Assembly: GCA_927362715.1 (NCBI GenBank)
Contig: CAKMIX010000004.1
Span: 62,001-126,000, forward strand
Source of the DNA: an uncultured Clostridia bacterium
GTDB taxonomy: Bacteria > Bacillota > Clostridia > Oscillospirales > Acutalibacteraceae
DNA length: 64,000 nt
Direction of reading: 5' to 3'
Part shown: piece after piece, positions 48,503 to 57,549 of the stretch
How positions within the stretch are numbered: the stretch's first letter is position 1
Layout: every line of letters starts with the position of its first letter
The notes under the pieces: model-generated
Database searches by the model: none
What the model saw: the letters and a program-made list of their open reading frames with translations, nothing else
Told to the model about the DNA's origin: nothing
Position numbers and translations under genes: made by a program

Positions 48503-51500
48503 ATGCTCTTGCATTTTGTCCCTGCGCCGATAGGCGGTATGCAGACCGATTTTTATGAGGATCGATTAAAAGTTTATTTGGAAGCGCTTTGGGAAGCGTC
48601 TATAGCCGAAAAACAGCCCGTGGACGGTTTTTTATACAAGCCCTGCGGCTATAAATCGGGGAACGCGCTGCCCAAGGCGGACGAGAGCTTCCGTCCGTTC
48701 GGGCGTTTTGAACGCTGGGGCGGCGAGAAGGACGGACACGCATGGTTTTACAAGCGGCTGGAGATTCCCGATGCACTGCGCGGCAAAGATCTTGAACTGC
48801 GCATCGAAACGCAGGTGGACGGCTGGGATGCGGTCAACCCGCAGTTTATCGTTTATCTCGACGGTGCGCTTGTGCAGGGGCTTGACACTAACCATCGCGA
48901 GATTTTTCTTGACAATGCCAAGGCGTCCTACGAATTGTATGTGTACGCCTATGTCGGCAGCCTGTATGCGCGGCATTTGGAATTCAATGCGACGCTGTAT
49001 CGTTACAATGACGAGCTGCGCCGCCTGTATTATAGCATCACCGTGCCGTATGAGATTACGCTGTATCTCGACCCAAACGAAAAGACCTATACGGACATTA
49101 AAACCATTTTGGAACATGCGCTGACGATGATTGATCTGCGCATGCCGCGTTCCGAAAGCTGTATGGCAAGCGTCCGCGCGGCGCAAGGCTATCTGGACAA
49201 AGCCTTTGCGGGCCTTCGCGGCAGTGAGGTAACGGCGCTTTGCATCGGGCATACGCACATCGACGTGGCGTGGCTTTGGACGCTTGCGCAAACGCGCGAA
49301 AAGGTGCTGCGCTCGTTTTCCACGGTGCTCACGCTCATGAAGCGCTATCCCGAATACAAATTCATGTCGAGCCAGGCGCAGCTGTATAAGTATTTGAAAG
49401 AGGAATCTCCCGAGCTGTACGCCGAGGTCAGGGAAATGGTGCGGCAGGGCCGCTGGGAAGTCGAAGGCGCCATGTGGGTCGAGGCAGACTGCAACCTGTC
49501 TTCGGGTGAAAGCCTTGTGCGTCAGATCCTGTACGGCAAGCGGTTCTTTATGCAGGAATTCGGCGTGGACTGTAAGGTGCTGTGGCTTCCCGATGTGTTC
49601 GGCTATTCTGCCGCACTGCCGCAGATCCTTCAAAAAAGCGGCGTCGATACGTTTGTGACCTCCAAGATCGGCTGGAACGAGACCAACCAAATGCCCTATG
49701 ATTTGTTTTGGTGGCAGGGCATCGACGGCACCGAGGTTTTCACATTCTTTATGACCGCGCAGGATAAAAACCGCGGGGTAAAGCCCGCGTGCAACGTGAC
49801 CTATAACGCCAAACTCAACCCATCGCAGCTGCAGGGCGCGTATGACCGCTTCCAGCAAAAGGAATTGAGCGATGAGGTACTCATCACGTTCGGCTACGGC
49901 GACGGCGGCGGCGGACCGACGCGCAAGGATCTGGAATATTACGATGTGCTCAAAAAGGGACTTCCGGGCGTGCCGAAAGCGAAAATGGAGTTTGCGGGCA
50001 GTATGCTTGCCCGTGCACGGCAGCACGCGCTTGAGAATCCCAAGACCCCGCGCTGGCAGGGGGAACTGTACCTTGAATACCATCGCGGCACCTATACCTC
50101 GCAGGCGAAAAACAAACGGTATAACCGCAAGAGTGAATTTTTATATGAAAAGGCGGAAACGCTCGGCGTTCTCGCGAATTTGCTTTGCGGCAGCGCTTAT
50201 CCGCGCCGGACTCTGCATGACGGCTGGGAAACGATCCTCTTAAACCAGTTCCATGACATCATCCCCGGCTCATCTATCCACGAGGTGTATGAGGTCTCGC
50301 ACGCACAGTATGAGAAACTGCTCCACGCGGGCAGTGAAATGGTCTCGGCAGCACTGGACGTGATCGCCGGAAGCGTACAGACCGACGGTGGGCTTCTGGT
50401 ATTCAATCCGAATTCCTTTACGGCAAGCGGCACGGTGCAGGCAAACGGCGAGACCGTCTATGTGGAGCATATTCCTGCAAAAGGGTATCGCGTAGTTCCA
50501 AAAGGAACTGTTCGCGGCGCAGTCGCAGTTGGCGCGCGGGACATTGAAAACGACTTTTTCCGTTTGGAACTGGATGAAAGCGGCGCGCTGACGCGCATCT
50601 TCGACAAACGCTGCACACGTGAGGTGCTGCAAAACGGCGCGCGCGGCAACGTGATGACCGCTTACACGGATATTCCGCGCGACTATGATAACTGGGAGAT
50701 CAGCAATTACTATCAAGAGCAGCCTTGGGAGCTTGCGGAAAACGCTGAGATCACGCCGATCTTTGACGGTGCGCGTGCAGGTCTTCGAATCGTCAAACGC
50801 TTTTTAAGCAGCACCATTATGCAAAAGCTGTGGCTGTACGATGACCTTGCCCGCATCGATTTCGATACCGAGATCGACTGGAATGAGCATCATTTGGTGC
50901 TCAAGACCGCTTTCCCCGTGGCGATCAATGCCGACAAGGCGACCTACGACATCCAATTCGGCACAGTAGAACGCCCCGCGCACAGCAATACAAGCTGGGA
51001 CGCCGCGCGCTTTGAGGTCTGTGCGCACAAATTTGCCGATTTTTCAGAATACGGCTACGGTGTAAGCCTTTTGAATGATTGCAAATACGGCCACGATATC
51101 CACAACGGCGTGATGCGCCTGACCCTGCTCAAATGCGGCACTTATCCGGACGAGCAGGCGGATATCGGGCACCACGAATTTACCTACTCGCTTTATCCCC
51201 ATGCGGGGGATTTCCGTGAAGCCGGGACGGTACAGCAGGCGTATCTGCTCAATCAGCCCTTGTGTGCCGTATCGGTCGGTGCACAGCAGGGCGTGCTGCC
51301 TGACGCGTATTCGCTGCTTGAGACGGATCGTGAAAATGTCATTATAGAGACCGCCAAATTTGCTGAGGGCAGCGACGCCGTGATCGTGCGGTTGTATGAG
51401 GCGTATAACGCCCGCACGGACGTCACGCTTACAGCGGGCTTTGATTTCAAACGCGCTATGCTCTGCGACCTGATGGAAAACGAAGTGCAGGCGCTCGAAG

Positions 51501-51568
51501 CCGACGGCAGAACGGTCAAACTGCCTGTTTTGCCCTATGAGATTTTGACCGTGAAATTCGAGCTGTAA
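48503..51568 (+). CDS. GH38 alpha-mannosidase
   Basis: A 1021-aa cytosolic glycosidase without a signal peptide, expected to trim alpha-mannosides (for example imported N-glycan fragments). After an N-terminal beta domain (1 to about 235), the catalytic barrel begins with the zinc motif IGHTHIDVAWLW (about 246-257). The nucleophile Asp is in WLPDVFGYSAALPQIL (about 363), and the middle domain shows YHRGTYTSQA and FHDIIPGSSI. A C-terminal beta-sandwich of about 400 residues completes the fold. Length is typical of bacterial class-II enzymes. AAAGGAG precedes the ATG. It is monocistronic. Confidence 0.93.
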   Translation: MLLHFVPAPIGGMQTDFYEDRLKVYLEALWEASIAEKQPVDGFLYKPCGYKSGNALPKADESFRPFGRFERWGGEKDGHAWFYKRLEIPDALRGKDLELRIETQVDGWDAVNPQFIVYLDGALVQGLDTNHREIFLDNAKASYELYVYAYVGSLYARHLEFNATLYRYNDELRRLYYSITVPYEITLYLDPNEKTYTDIKTILEHALTMIDLRMPRSESCMASVRAAQGYLDKAFAGLRGSEVTALCIGHTHIDVAWLWTLAQTREKVLRSFSTVLTLMKRYPEYKFMSSQAQLYKYLKEESPELYAEVREMVRQGRWEVEGAMWVEADCNLSSGESLVRQILYGKRFFMQEFGVDCKVLWLPDVFGYSAALPQILQKSGVDTFVTSKIGWNETNQMPYDLFWWQGIDGTEVFTFFMTAQDKNRGVKPACNVTYNAKLNPSQLQGAYDRFQQKELSDEVLITFGYGDGGGGPTRKDLEYYDVLKKGLPGVPKAKMEFAGSMLARARQHALENPKTPRWQGELYLEYHRGTYTSQAKNKRYNRKSEFLYEKAETLGVLANLLCGSAYPRRTLHDGWETILLNQFHDIIPGSSIHEVYEVSHAQYEKLLHAGSEMVSAALDVIAGSVQTDGGLLVFNPNSFTASGTVQANGETVYVEHIPAKGYRVVPKGTVRGAVAVGARDIENDFFRLELDESGALTRIFDKRCTREVLQNGARGNVMTAYTDIPRDYDNWEISNYYQEQPWELAENAEITPIFDGARAGLRIVKRFLSSTIMQKLWLYDDLARIDFDTEIDWNEHHLVLKTAFPVAINADKATYDIQFGTVERPAHSNTSWDAARFEVCAHKFADFSEYGYGVSLLNDCKYGHDIHNGVMRLTLLKCGTYPDEQADIGHHEFTYSLYPHAGDFREAGTVQQAYLLNQPLCAVSVGAQQGVLPDAYSLLETDRENVIIETAKFAEGSDAVIVRLYEAYNARTDVTLTAGFDFKRAMLCDLMENEVQALEADGRTVKLPVLPYEILTVKFEL

Positions 51569-51585
51569 TGTAAACGGATCTTATA

Positions 51586-51625
51586 GAAAACAGCCGTGGA
51601 AGTCTGCGCTTCCACGGCTGTTTTC
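51586..51625. terminator. Bidirectional terminator after the GH38 gene
   Basis: A 17-bp perfect stem (51586-51602 with 51609-51625), GAAAACAGCCGTGGAAG and its complement, with a 6-nt loop, serves convergent genes. Confidence 0.9.
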
Positions 51626-51632
51626 TGATTTA

Positions 51633-52265
51633 TCAAACGGCAGATGCCGCACAAATTTGCCGATAATAGCTTTCCATATCAAAATCGTCTAATGCGCTGT
51701 CCTTTTTGAGATACAGCGGGTGGTGCGGATGTCCTTTCTTAGAGATCGCGCCTGCCGATACCCATCGGACGCTGTTTTCAAGTCCCAGCGCAATCATTTC
51801 GCGCAGGCACAGATTTAAATATTTGCGCTTCTCCACGATGTTGCCCCATGCCGCCCAAACCACGGGTGTGCCTTTGCACAGCGACAGTGCGTACGCAAAT
51901 GCCTTTTTGTTCTGCGCATGCAGGTGCTTGTTAAAATTTTGCTCCATATCATCTGGGTTTGTGGCGCGCTGGGCATAAATATTGAGCATAATAAAGCTGT
52001 CAAAGCCGTTGTAAAGCGCAATGCGCTCGGCGGATTTGAGCGTGTTGTCAAGCTGATCCGGCGCGGCGGTCGAGGGGTTGATGCCGAAGCAGATCAGCGG
52101 ATTTTCCCCGCGCGTACCGAGTATGTAGCGGTATTCTTCGTAATGGTTCGGTACAAACAGCCAGCGTGCAGCGTCGTATTCGTGAGATGGCAGAAGCGCC
52201 GCCTGCAAAGCGGGGTCAAAGTCAAAAATTTCTAAGTCGGATGTTTCACATTGCGGGATGTGCAA
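51633..52265 (-). CDS. DUF1643 protein
   Basis: A 210-aa soluble protein of the DUF1643 family: ICFGINPSTAAPDQLDNTLKS in the N-terminal third, SFIMLNIYAQRATNPDDM, then VVWAAWGNIVEKRKY and SKKGHPHHPLYL near the C terminus. The fold resembles uracil-DNA-glycosylase-like proteins, but no function is established. The start is TTG at 52265 with AAGGAGGCG upstream. It follows the epimerase gene by 12 nt on the same strand and is probably co-transcribed. Confidence 0.82.
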   Translation of the reverse strand: MHIPQCETSDLEIFDFDPALQAALLPSHEYDAARWLFVPNHYEEYRYILGTRGENPLICFGINPSTAAPDQLDNTLKSAERIALYNGFDSFIMLNIYAQRATNPDDMEQNFNKHLHAQNKKAFAYALSLCKGTPVVWAAWGNIVEKRKYLNLCLREMIALGLENSVRWVSAGAISKKGHPHHPLYLKKDSALDDFDMESYYRQICAASAV

Positions 52266-52277
52266 AAGAACGCCTCC

Positions 52278-53132
52278 TTACTTTTCCGTAAATTCTGCAT
52301 GCCACGAAAACGAAAACCGCTCGCCTGCGGGGAGCGAGACAATACCGCGCTTTTCGGAAAAGTCCGCTGCCGGCGTATAGCCGTCGTTGACGCCGTACCA
52401 CGGCTCGATGCACACAAACGGGGCTGCGGGCTTCGCCCAAACGGCAAGGAAAGGCGCATTGCCGAAATGGAAGCGCACCGCACTGCCGTCCTGCCGCTCC
52501 AGCGTAACGAAATCGGAGCGTACATGCTCGAAGATCAGCGCATCCTTGTCAAACAGATGTTCCGTGAGCGCAAGAACGCGGCTGTCTGTCAAAATACGAT
52601 CACGCGCGTCGGTCAAAAGGGAATCTGTGTCAATGCGCAGGCTATTAAGCGTTTCCGCTTTTTCAAACAGCAAGCGGTCGCCGAGCGCACAGTTGAAGGC
52701 GGGGTGCGCCCCGATGGAAAAATATATTGTACGTGCATTTGGGTTTTCCACCGTGTGCGTCACGGTGAGGGCGTTTCCGGAAAGTGTGAAGCCCACGAAC
52801 AAACGGTACGCAAACGGATAGTTTGCAAGCGTTTCTTCGTCGCTCTCCTGCAAAAAGACAAGTTCGTCTGCCGTTTCTTTTACAAGCGAGAAATCCCGAT
52901 GCCGCGCAAGGCCGTGGCGGATGATGGAATAGGGTTGCCCGTCGATGCGGCAGGTATCGTCCAGCAGCCTTCCGATAATGGGGAATAAGATCGGCGACTG
53001 TCCTGCCCAGATGCGTTCATCGCCCTGCCACAGAAATTCCTTTCCGCTTTTTGTCGAACGAACGCTTGTAAGCGTCGCGCCGAACGGTTTTACGCGAACA
53101 GTCAGTTCTTCGTTTTGTAAAGTAGGCAGCAT
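52278..53132 (-). CDS. Aldose 1-epimerase-family protein
   Basis: A 284-aa galactose-mutarotase-fold protein (LacX-like branch) that interconverts sugar anomers. Visible blocks are FGATLTSVRSTKSGKEFLWQ, SPILFPIIGRL, HGLARHRDFSLV (catalytic His region), FSIGAHPAFNC (second His) and CIEPWYGVND near the C terminus with the catalytic Glu nearby. AGGAGG precedes the ATG. The substrate is not determined; the neighbouring mannosidase suggests glycan sugar handling. Confidence 0.88.
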   Translation of the reverse strand: MLPTLQNEELTVRVKPFGATLTSVRSTKSGKEFLWQGDERIWAGQSPILFPIIGRLLDDTCRIDGQPYSIIRHGLARHRDFSLVKETADELVFLQESDEETLANYPFAYRLFVGFTLSGNALTVTHTVENPNARTIYFSIGAHPAFNCALGDRLLFEKAETLNSLRIDTDSLLTDARDRILTDSRVLALTEHLFDKDALIFEHVRSDFVTLERQDGSAVRFHFGNAPFLAVWAKPAAPFVCIEPWYGVNDGYTPAADFSEKRGIVSLPAGERFSFSWHAEFTEK

Positions 53133-53176
53133 AGATAAACCTCCTGTTTTTATAGATGCTTATGACAAGATTCCTG

Positions 53177-53205
53177 TTGACATGCAAAGACGTACACTTT
53201 ATAAT
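53177..53205 (+). promoter_or_regulatory. Consensus promoter of plsY
   Basis: Exact consensus: TTGACA at 53177-53182, a 17-bp spacer and TATAAT at 53200-53205. Confidence 0.85.
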
Positions 53206-53243
53206 GATACAAATTTGCCTATGAAAGGGAAAGGCGGCAAATT

Positions 53244-53903
53244 ATGCTTCGGTATATTTTGAGCGCGGCGGCAGCGTATCTGCTGGGCTCTTTGAGCTTT
53301 GGAATCATTTTTTCCAAGGCGAAGTATAAAAAAGACATCCGCGATTTCGGCTCGAACAACGCCGGCGCGAGCAACACCCTGCGTACCTTTGGCAAGGGCG
53401 CGGCAGCATTTGTATTTCTGTTTGATGCGCTCAAAGGTGCCGTAGCAGTTCTTTTGGCCAGATATTTGCTTTGCGGCGACGCGAACGCGCAGCTTTGCGC
53501 CTATCTTGCCATGCTGTTTTCCGTGCTCGGCCATATGTTCCCCGTGTTTTTCGGCTTTCGCGGCGGCAAGGGCGTGGCAACCACCTGCGGTGCGCTTGCC
53601 GCTTTACAGCCTGTGACGCTGCCGTTTGTATTGGTTGTATTTCTGATCGTGTTAGCCGCTGGGAAAATGATCTCGCTTGCCTCTGTAGTCTCGGCGGCAC
53701 TGCTGCCGATCGCGACCTTCGTGCTCTGCCTTGCGCGGGATGCTCCGGCAAGGCTCCCGACGGCAGTGACAGCAATCCTTGCCGCTTTGGTTATCTTTAT
53801 GCACCGTGAAAATCTGCGCCGGATTTTGCGCGGGGAGGAGCGAAAGCTCGGCGAGGATAAGGTCGACCCGAACGCCGAAGATCAGAAAGAGGGCTTGAAA
53901 TAA
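53244..53903 (+). CDS. plsY: Glycerol-3-phosphate acyltransferase PlsY
   Basis: Membrane enzyme of 219 aa that acylates glycerol 3-phosphate from acyl phosphate, the first step of phospholipid synthesis. Motifs are YLLGSLSFGIIFSK, DIRDFGSNNAGASNTLRTFG (glycine-rich loop 1), FDALKGAVAVLLA and GHMFPVFFGFRGGKGVATTCG (loop 2). About five helices and a charged C-terminal tail (KLGEDKVDPNAEDQKEG). AAAGGCGG lies upstream of the ATG. The partner plsC is at 25.9 kb; plsX is not in the window. Its 3' end overlaps the convergent DUF1294 gene by 22 nt. Confidence 0.94.
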   Translation: MLRYILSAAAAYLLGSLSFGIIFSKAKYKKDIRDFGSNNAGASNTLRTFGKGAAAFVFLFDALKGAVAVLLARYLLCGDANAQLCAYLAMLFSVLGHMFPVFFGFRGGKGVATTCGALAALQPVTLPFVLVVFLIVLAAGKMISLASVVSAALLPIATFVLCLARDAPARLPTAVTAILAALVIFMHRENLRRILRGEERKLGEDKVDPNAEDQKEGLK

Positions 53904-54163
53904 AAGCAAAGCACACCCGCCGCATGAATCAGAAACAAAGCGGGCAGCCCGATCATAAATTTTTTATGCCGCGTTTTGTGGCGGATGAGCTGCATAACGA
54001 TAAACATCGGCAGCGCCGCGCCGCAGGCGGCGACCAAAAGGAGAGTCCGTTCGGGGACTCTTCTTTTTTTATGCTTCGCGGCGTATTTATCATAAACCGT
54101 CATACCGCAGCCAAGCACTGCCATACAAATGAAAATATACAAAAGAATGTCCGATAAGCGCAT
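53882..54163 (-). CDS. DUF1294 small membrane protein
   Basis: A 93-aa protein with three hydrophobic segments: MRLSDILLYIFICMAVLGCG, then a basic loop YDKYAAKHKKRRVPERTLLL, AACGAALPMFIVMQ and a C-terminal helix. The pattern DKxxAxxxxxRVPExxLL is the DUF1294 hallmark. Function unknown. The ATG at 54163 has a GGGTGATCGG site upstream; an earlier in-frame start (54208) would add a non-membrane extension. Convergent with plsY. Confidence 0.82.
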   Translation of the reverse strand: MRLSDILLYIFICMAVLGCGMTVYDKYAAKHKKRRVPERTLLLVAACGAALPMFIVMQLIRHKTRHKKFMIGLPALFLIHAAGVLCFYFKPSF

Positions 54164-54225
54164 CCGATCACCCGTCTGTACTCTACCGCATTTGCGCGAC
54201 TTTGTCAATCGAGAGGAAACAAACC

Positions 54226-55467
54226 ATGAAACGAAAAGGCATTTTCATTTGCATTTTGCTGTGTGCCGTCGCCGCTGCGGCGGCATGGGGGCTGCACCAA
54301 ACGTATGGTACGCAGCAGGAGAACACGAACCAAACGACCGCCCCGCAGCAGCAAGAGAATATGTCGGAGGAAATGCGTGCGGTCTGGATCTACTATAACG
54401 AGCTTTCCATGCGGGATGTGAACGGCGGTACAAAAGAGCAGTTTACCGAAAAGGCGGAGGAAATGACTGAAAACATCCACGACGCGGGCTTAAATACCGT
54501 GATTTTGCAGGTGCGCCCGTTCTGCGACGCCTTTTATCCGTCCGAGATTTTCCCGTGGAGCGCGTATCTTACGGGAACGCAGGGGCAGGGGGTAGACTAC
54601 GACCCACTCGAAATTTTTCTTGCCTGCGCAAAAGAAAAAGGGCTTTCCGTTCAGGCGTGGTTCAATCCGTACCGCGTTCTGCTTTCCACGGACTGGGATA
54701 AACTCGCGGACACCAATCCCGCAAAGCAATGGTACCGCGCGGGGAAAACCGAAAATTTACTGCTTACGGATTCAGGTATTTACCTAAACCCTGCGTCCAA
54801 GGAAGCGCAGGCGCTTATCTTAGACGGCGTGCGCGAGCTTCTTACAAAGTATGACCTGGACGCCGTGCACATTGACGATTATTTTTACCCGACTACAGAT
54901 GAAAACGTGGACAGCGAGCAGTACGCTGCCTATACATCGGCAGGCGGTAAACTGTCGCTTTCCGACTGGCGGCGTGAGAATGTCAATACATTTATGAGCG
55001 GGCTGTATGCGGCGGTCAAGGCAACAGACCCGTCCGTGCAGGTCGTCGTAAGCCCCGGCGGCGACATTGTACGCAATTATGAAACACTTTATGCCGATGT
55101 TGCACGCTGGGCGCGTGAGCCGGGATTTTTGGATGTGCTCATGCCGCAGCTTTACTACGGCTTTAAAAACGAAAGCCTGCCGTTTTCCGAGACAGCGGAA
55201 GAATGGGCAAATCTCGAATTGGCAGACGATGTGCAGCTTTGCTTCGGGCTTGCCGCCTACAAATGCGGTAAAGAGGACACATATGCGGGAACGGGCAAAG
55301 CAGAGTGGCAGCTATCAAGCGACATCCTTTCACGTCAGCTTACGCTTTGCCGCGGGCTTTCGCATTACGGCGGCTTTGCGATTTATTCCTATTCGTCAAT
55401 TTTTTCGGAAAATTCTACGGAAAATGCAAAAAAGGAGTGGCAGAATCTCAAAAATATGCTAAAATAA
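54226..55467 (+). CDS. Exported GHL10/DUF187 glycoside-hydrolase-like protein
   Basis: A 413-aa protein with an N-terminal signal anchor (GIFICILLCAVAAAAAWGL) and a Gln/Thr-rich linker. The following TIM-barrel-like domain (from about 50) has MRAVWIYYNELS, AGLNTVILQVRPFCDAFYPS, VQAWFNPYRVL, LDAVHIDDYFYPTT and VLMPQLYYGFKN, the order typical of GHL10 (DUF187), a family linked to cell-wall or surface glycan cleavage. GAGAGGAAAC lies upstream of the ATG at 54226. It is followed after 31 nt by the amidase gene. Confidence 0.85.
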   Translation: MKRKGIFICILLCAVAAAAAWGLHQTYGTQQENTNQTTAPQQQENMSEEMRAVWIYYNELSMRDVNGGTKEQFTEKAEEMTENIHDAGLNTVILQVRPFCDAFYPSEIFPWSAYLTGTQGQGVDYDPLEIFLACAKEKGLSVQAWFNPYRVLLSTDWDKLADTNPAKQWYRAGKTENLLLTDSGIYLNPASKEAQALILDGVRELLTKYDLDAVHIDDYFYPTTDENVDSEQYAAYTSAGGKLSLSDWRRENVNTFMSGLYAAVKATDPSVQVVVSPGGDIVRNYETLYADVARWAREPGFLDVLMPQLYYGFKNESLPFSETAEEWANLELADDVQLCFGLAAYKCGKEDTYAGTGKAEWQLSSDILSRQLTLCRGLSHYGGFAIYSYSSIFSENSTENAKKEWQNLKNMLK

Positions 55468-55498
55468 AATAATATAGGCGTTGTCAAAGAGGGATGTT

Positions 55499-57502
55499 AT
55501 GAAAAAGAAAGTTTTGCAGCGGATTATTGCGACGATTCTGCTGACGCTTTTCTCGGTCCCGATCGCTTTCGGTGCAGTATACCAAGGTGTTTTGACGGCG
55601 GCTGAAACTGCTTCGGCGCAGGAAGCGCCGACCGAGACCACCTATGCCGCGCCTGAGACGACCACCGAGCCGCCCGCCACATTGGCTGTTACGTCACCCG
55701 AGCAGACCGAGCTTGCAGTGGACGAGCCCTTTGTAAATTTGCGCGGAACGTGTGCGGTGCATCTGCCTTTAACTATAAACGACGTACCGGTTACCGTTGC
55801 GGCGGACGGCATATTTTCCTATGACTGTCCGCTTGTCCCGGGTGAAAACACGGTGACGGTCACAAACACGGACCTTACGTTTACCTATACGGTTACATAC
55901 GATTTGCAGGTCATTCGCGCCGTCAGCCCTGCGAAGTCCGTCACGATGAACGGCGGGATGAAGATGGAGTTGAGCGCCGAGGCGCTGGAGGGCGCTACGG
56001 TCACGGCAAAACTCAACGGGCAGACGGTTCGCCTTTCTCCTGTTGCGGATTCCGACGACGGGACGGGCCTTGTCGAATACAACGGCGAATTCACCGCGCC
56101 CGCTGCGCAATATTCTGCACAGAAGCTCGGAAAAGTCCGCTTTACAGGTACCATAGACGGCTATTCGCAAACCGTTTCTGGCGCATCCGTCACGGTCAAT
56201 AAAATCGAGTACCCCGACATTGAGATCGACGAGGGCGCAGGCACTGTTAAGCCGCCCGTCATTTCCGGAGACGGCTATGTTGAGGTGCTTTCGCCCACAC
56301 AGGATTACGGCAACGGCAGCGCGCGCGTATTGCGTGTGACCGCCGACTATGCCGAGACCTGTCCCGGCGACACGGCGGACGACAAGTCCGACCCGCGGTG
56401 TACCCCGTTTTTGAAGGGCATGTACGACTATGTGGTCGGTACGGGGACCTTTGACGGCAAGGATTACTATATCACCAAATCCGGCTACAAGGTGGAAACA
56501 GCGCAAAGCGAGAGCTTTGACGGTTATGTTCTGCCTGCCAATACGATCTCCGTACACAAGTGTTACACTGATGATGAGACCAACCTGATCTTAACGATGA
56601 ATTGGAAAGCGCCGTTCATTTCGGAACTGAAAGAGCAAAGCTATTATAAAGGCTATGCCGGGCGCGTGTTCAATGTCACGGACTCGACCGCGCAGTATAT
56701 CGATTTCAAGTTCTACTATACCAATGCTGCGGAAGGGTCGTTTGATTTCTCCGGCAGCAACGTGATCTCCCGCGCCGAGTGGGTGAATGTCGGGCAGAAC
56801 GGTACCACGACCCTGCGTGTATATCTGAAAAGCCGCGGCGACTTTTACGGCTATCGCGCCTATTATTCGTCCGATAACCGCCTCGTGATCAGCTTCCAAA
56901 ACCGGCCTTCTTCGGTATCCGATGCGGTCATAGCGCTCGACCCCGGACACGGCGGGCGCGACCCCGGCGTGATCGGTGTCAATGGGATGTATGAGTCCGA
57001 GGTGAATCTGCGTATCTCCGCGCTTGTCAAGCAGAAGCTCGAAGCAGCGGGCGTAGACGTAGTGATCTTCCGAACGGGGAATCAAACGATCGAGCTGGAA
57101 GAGCGGCAGGCGAAAGCGCGTGCGGCGGGGGCAAACGCCTTTGTGTGCCTGCACAACAATTCCTCTACCTCGGGTTCCGTGAGCGGCACGGAGGTCTATT
57201 ATTACCGTGCATTCTCCCAGCCGCTTGCCGCGAGCATCCACGCCCAGCTCGTCACGGCGTGGCGCGGGATCTATGCGAACAATTCCGCCATGCTCAATAA
57301 GGTCGTCCCGAACGACGGCGGCGTGCGGTTCTATCCATTCAAGGTCACGCGCATTGAGGAGTGCCCCGCCGTGCTTGTGGAATGCGGCTATCTTTCCAAT
57401 GCGACGGAATGCGGCGCTCTCGCGCTGCCGCAAAATCAGGAAAAGCTTGCCGAGGCGGTGAGCAACGGCATTATTCGGTATTTGCAGGCGAATTGCGCCT
57501 GA
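55499..57502 (+). CDS. Exported N-acetylmuramoyl-L-alanine amidase (Amidase_3)
   Basis: A 667-aa secreted peptidoglycan hydrolase. The signal peptide (1-26) is followed by a Thr/Glu/Pro-rich linker (EAPTETTYAAPETTTEPP), about 400 residues of beta-rich repeats that probably bind wall or other surface glycans, and the zinc amidase domain (about 475-665). The latter has IALDPGHGGRDPG (His), SEVNLRISAL (Glu), FVCLHNNSS (His) and LVECGYLSN (catalytic Glu). The ATG at 55499 has AGAGGGATG upstream. It is the middle gene of three exported wall-active enzymes. Confidence 0.9.
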   Translation: MKKKVLQRIIATILLTLFSVPIAFGAVYQGVLTAAETASAQEAPTETTYAAPETTTEPPATLAVTSPEQTELAVDEPFVNLRGTCAVHLPLTINDVPVTVAADGIFSYDCPLVPGENTVTVTNTDLTFTYTVTYDLQVIRAVSPAKSVTMNGGMKMELSAEALEGATVTAKLNGQTVRLSPVADSDDGTGLVEYNGEFTAPAAQYSAQKLGKVRFTGTIDGYSQTVSGASVTVNKIEYPDIEIDEGAGTVKPPVISGDGYVEVLSPTQDYGNGSARVLRVTADYAETCPGDTADDKSDPRCTPFLKGMYDYVVGTGTFDGKDYYITKSGYKVETAQSESFDGYVLPANTISVHKCYTDDETNLILTMNWKAPFISELKEQSYYKGYAGRVFNVTDSTAQYIDFKFYYTNAAEGSFDFSGSNVISRAEWVNVGQNGTTTLRVYLKSRGDFYGYRAYYSSDNRLVISFQNRPSSVSDAVIALDPGHGGRDPGVIGVNGMYESEVNLRISALVKQKLEAAGVDVVIFRTGNQTIELEERQAKARAAGANAFVCLHNNSSTSGSVSGTEVYYYRAFSQPLAASIHAQLVTAWRGIYANNSAMLNKVVPNDGGVRFYPFKVTRIEECPAVLVECGYLSNATECGALALPQNQEKLAEAVSNGIIRYLQANCA

Positions 57503-57549
57503 AGTATAAAAGCTATCACCAAGGATGTTTCTAAGCAAGAGGTGTGAAC

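Noticed and set aside
48632..50083. Long minus-strand frame opposite the GH38 gene
   Set aside because: Antisense shadow of a clear alpha-mannosidase; no start signals.
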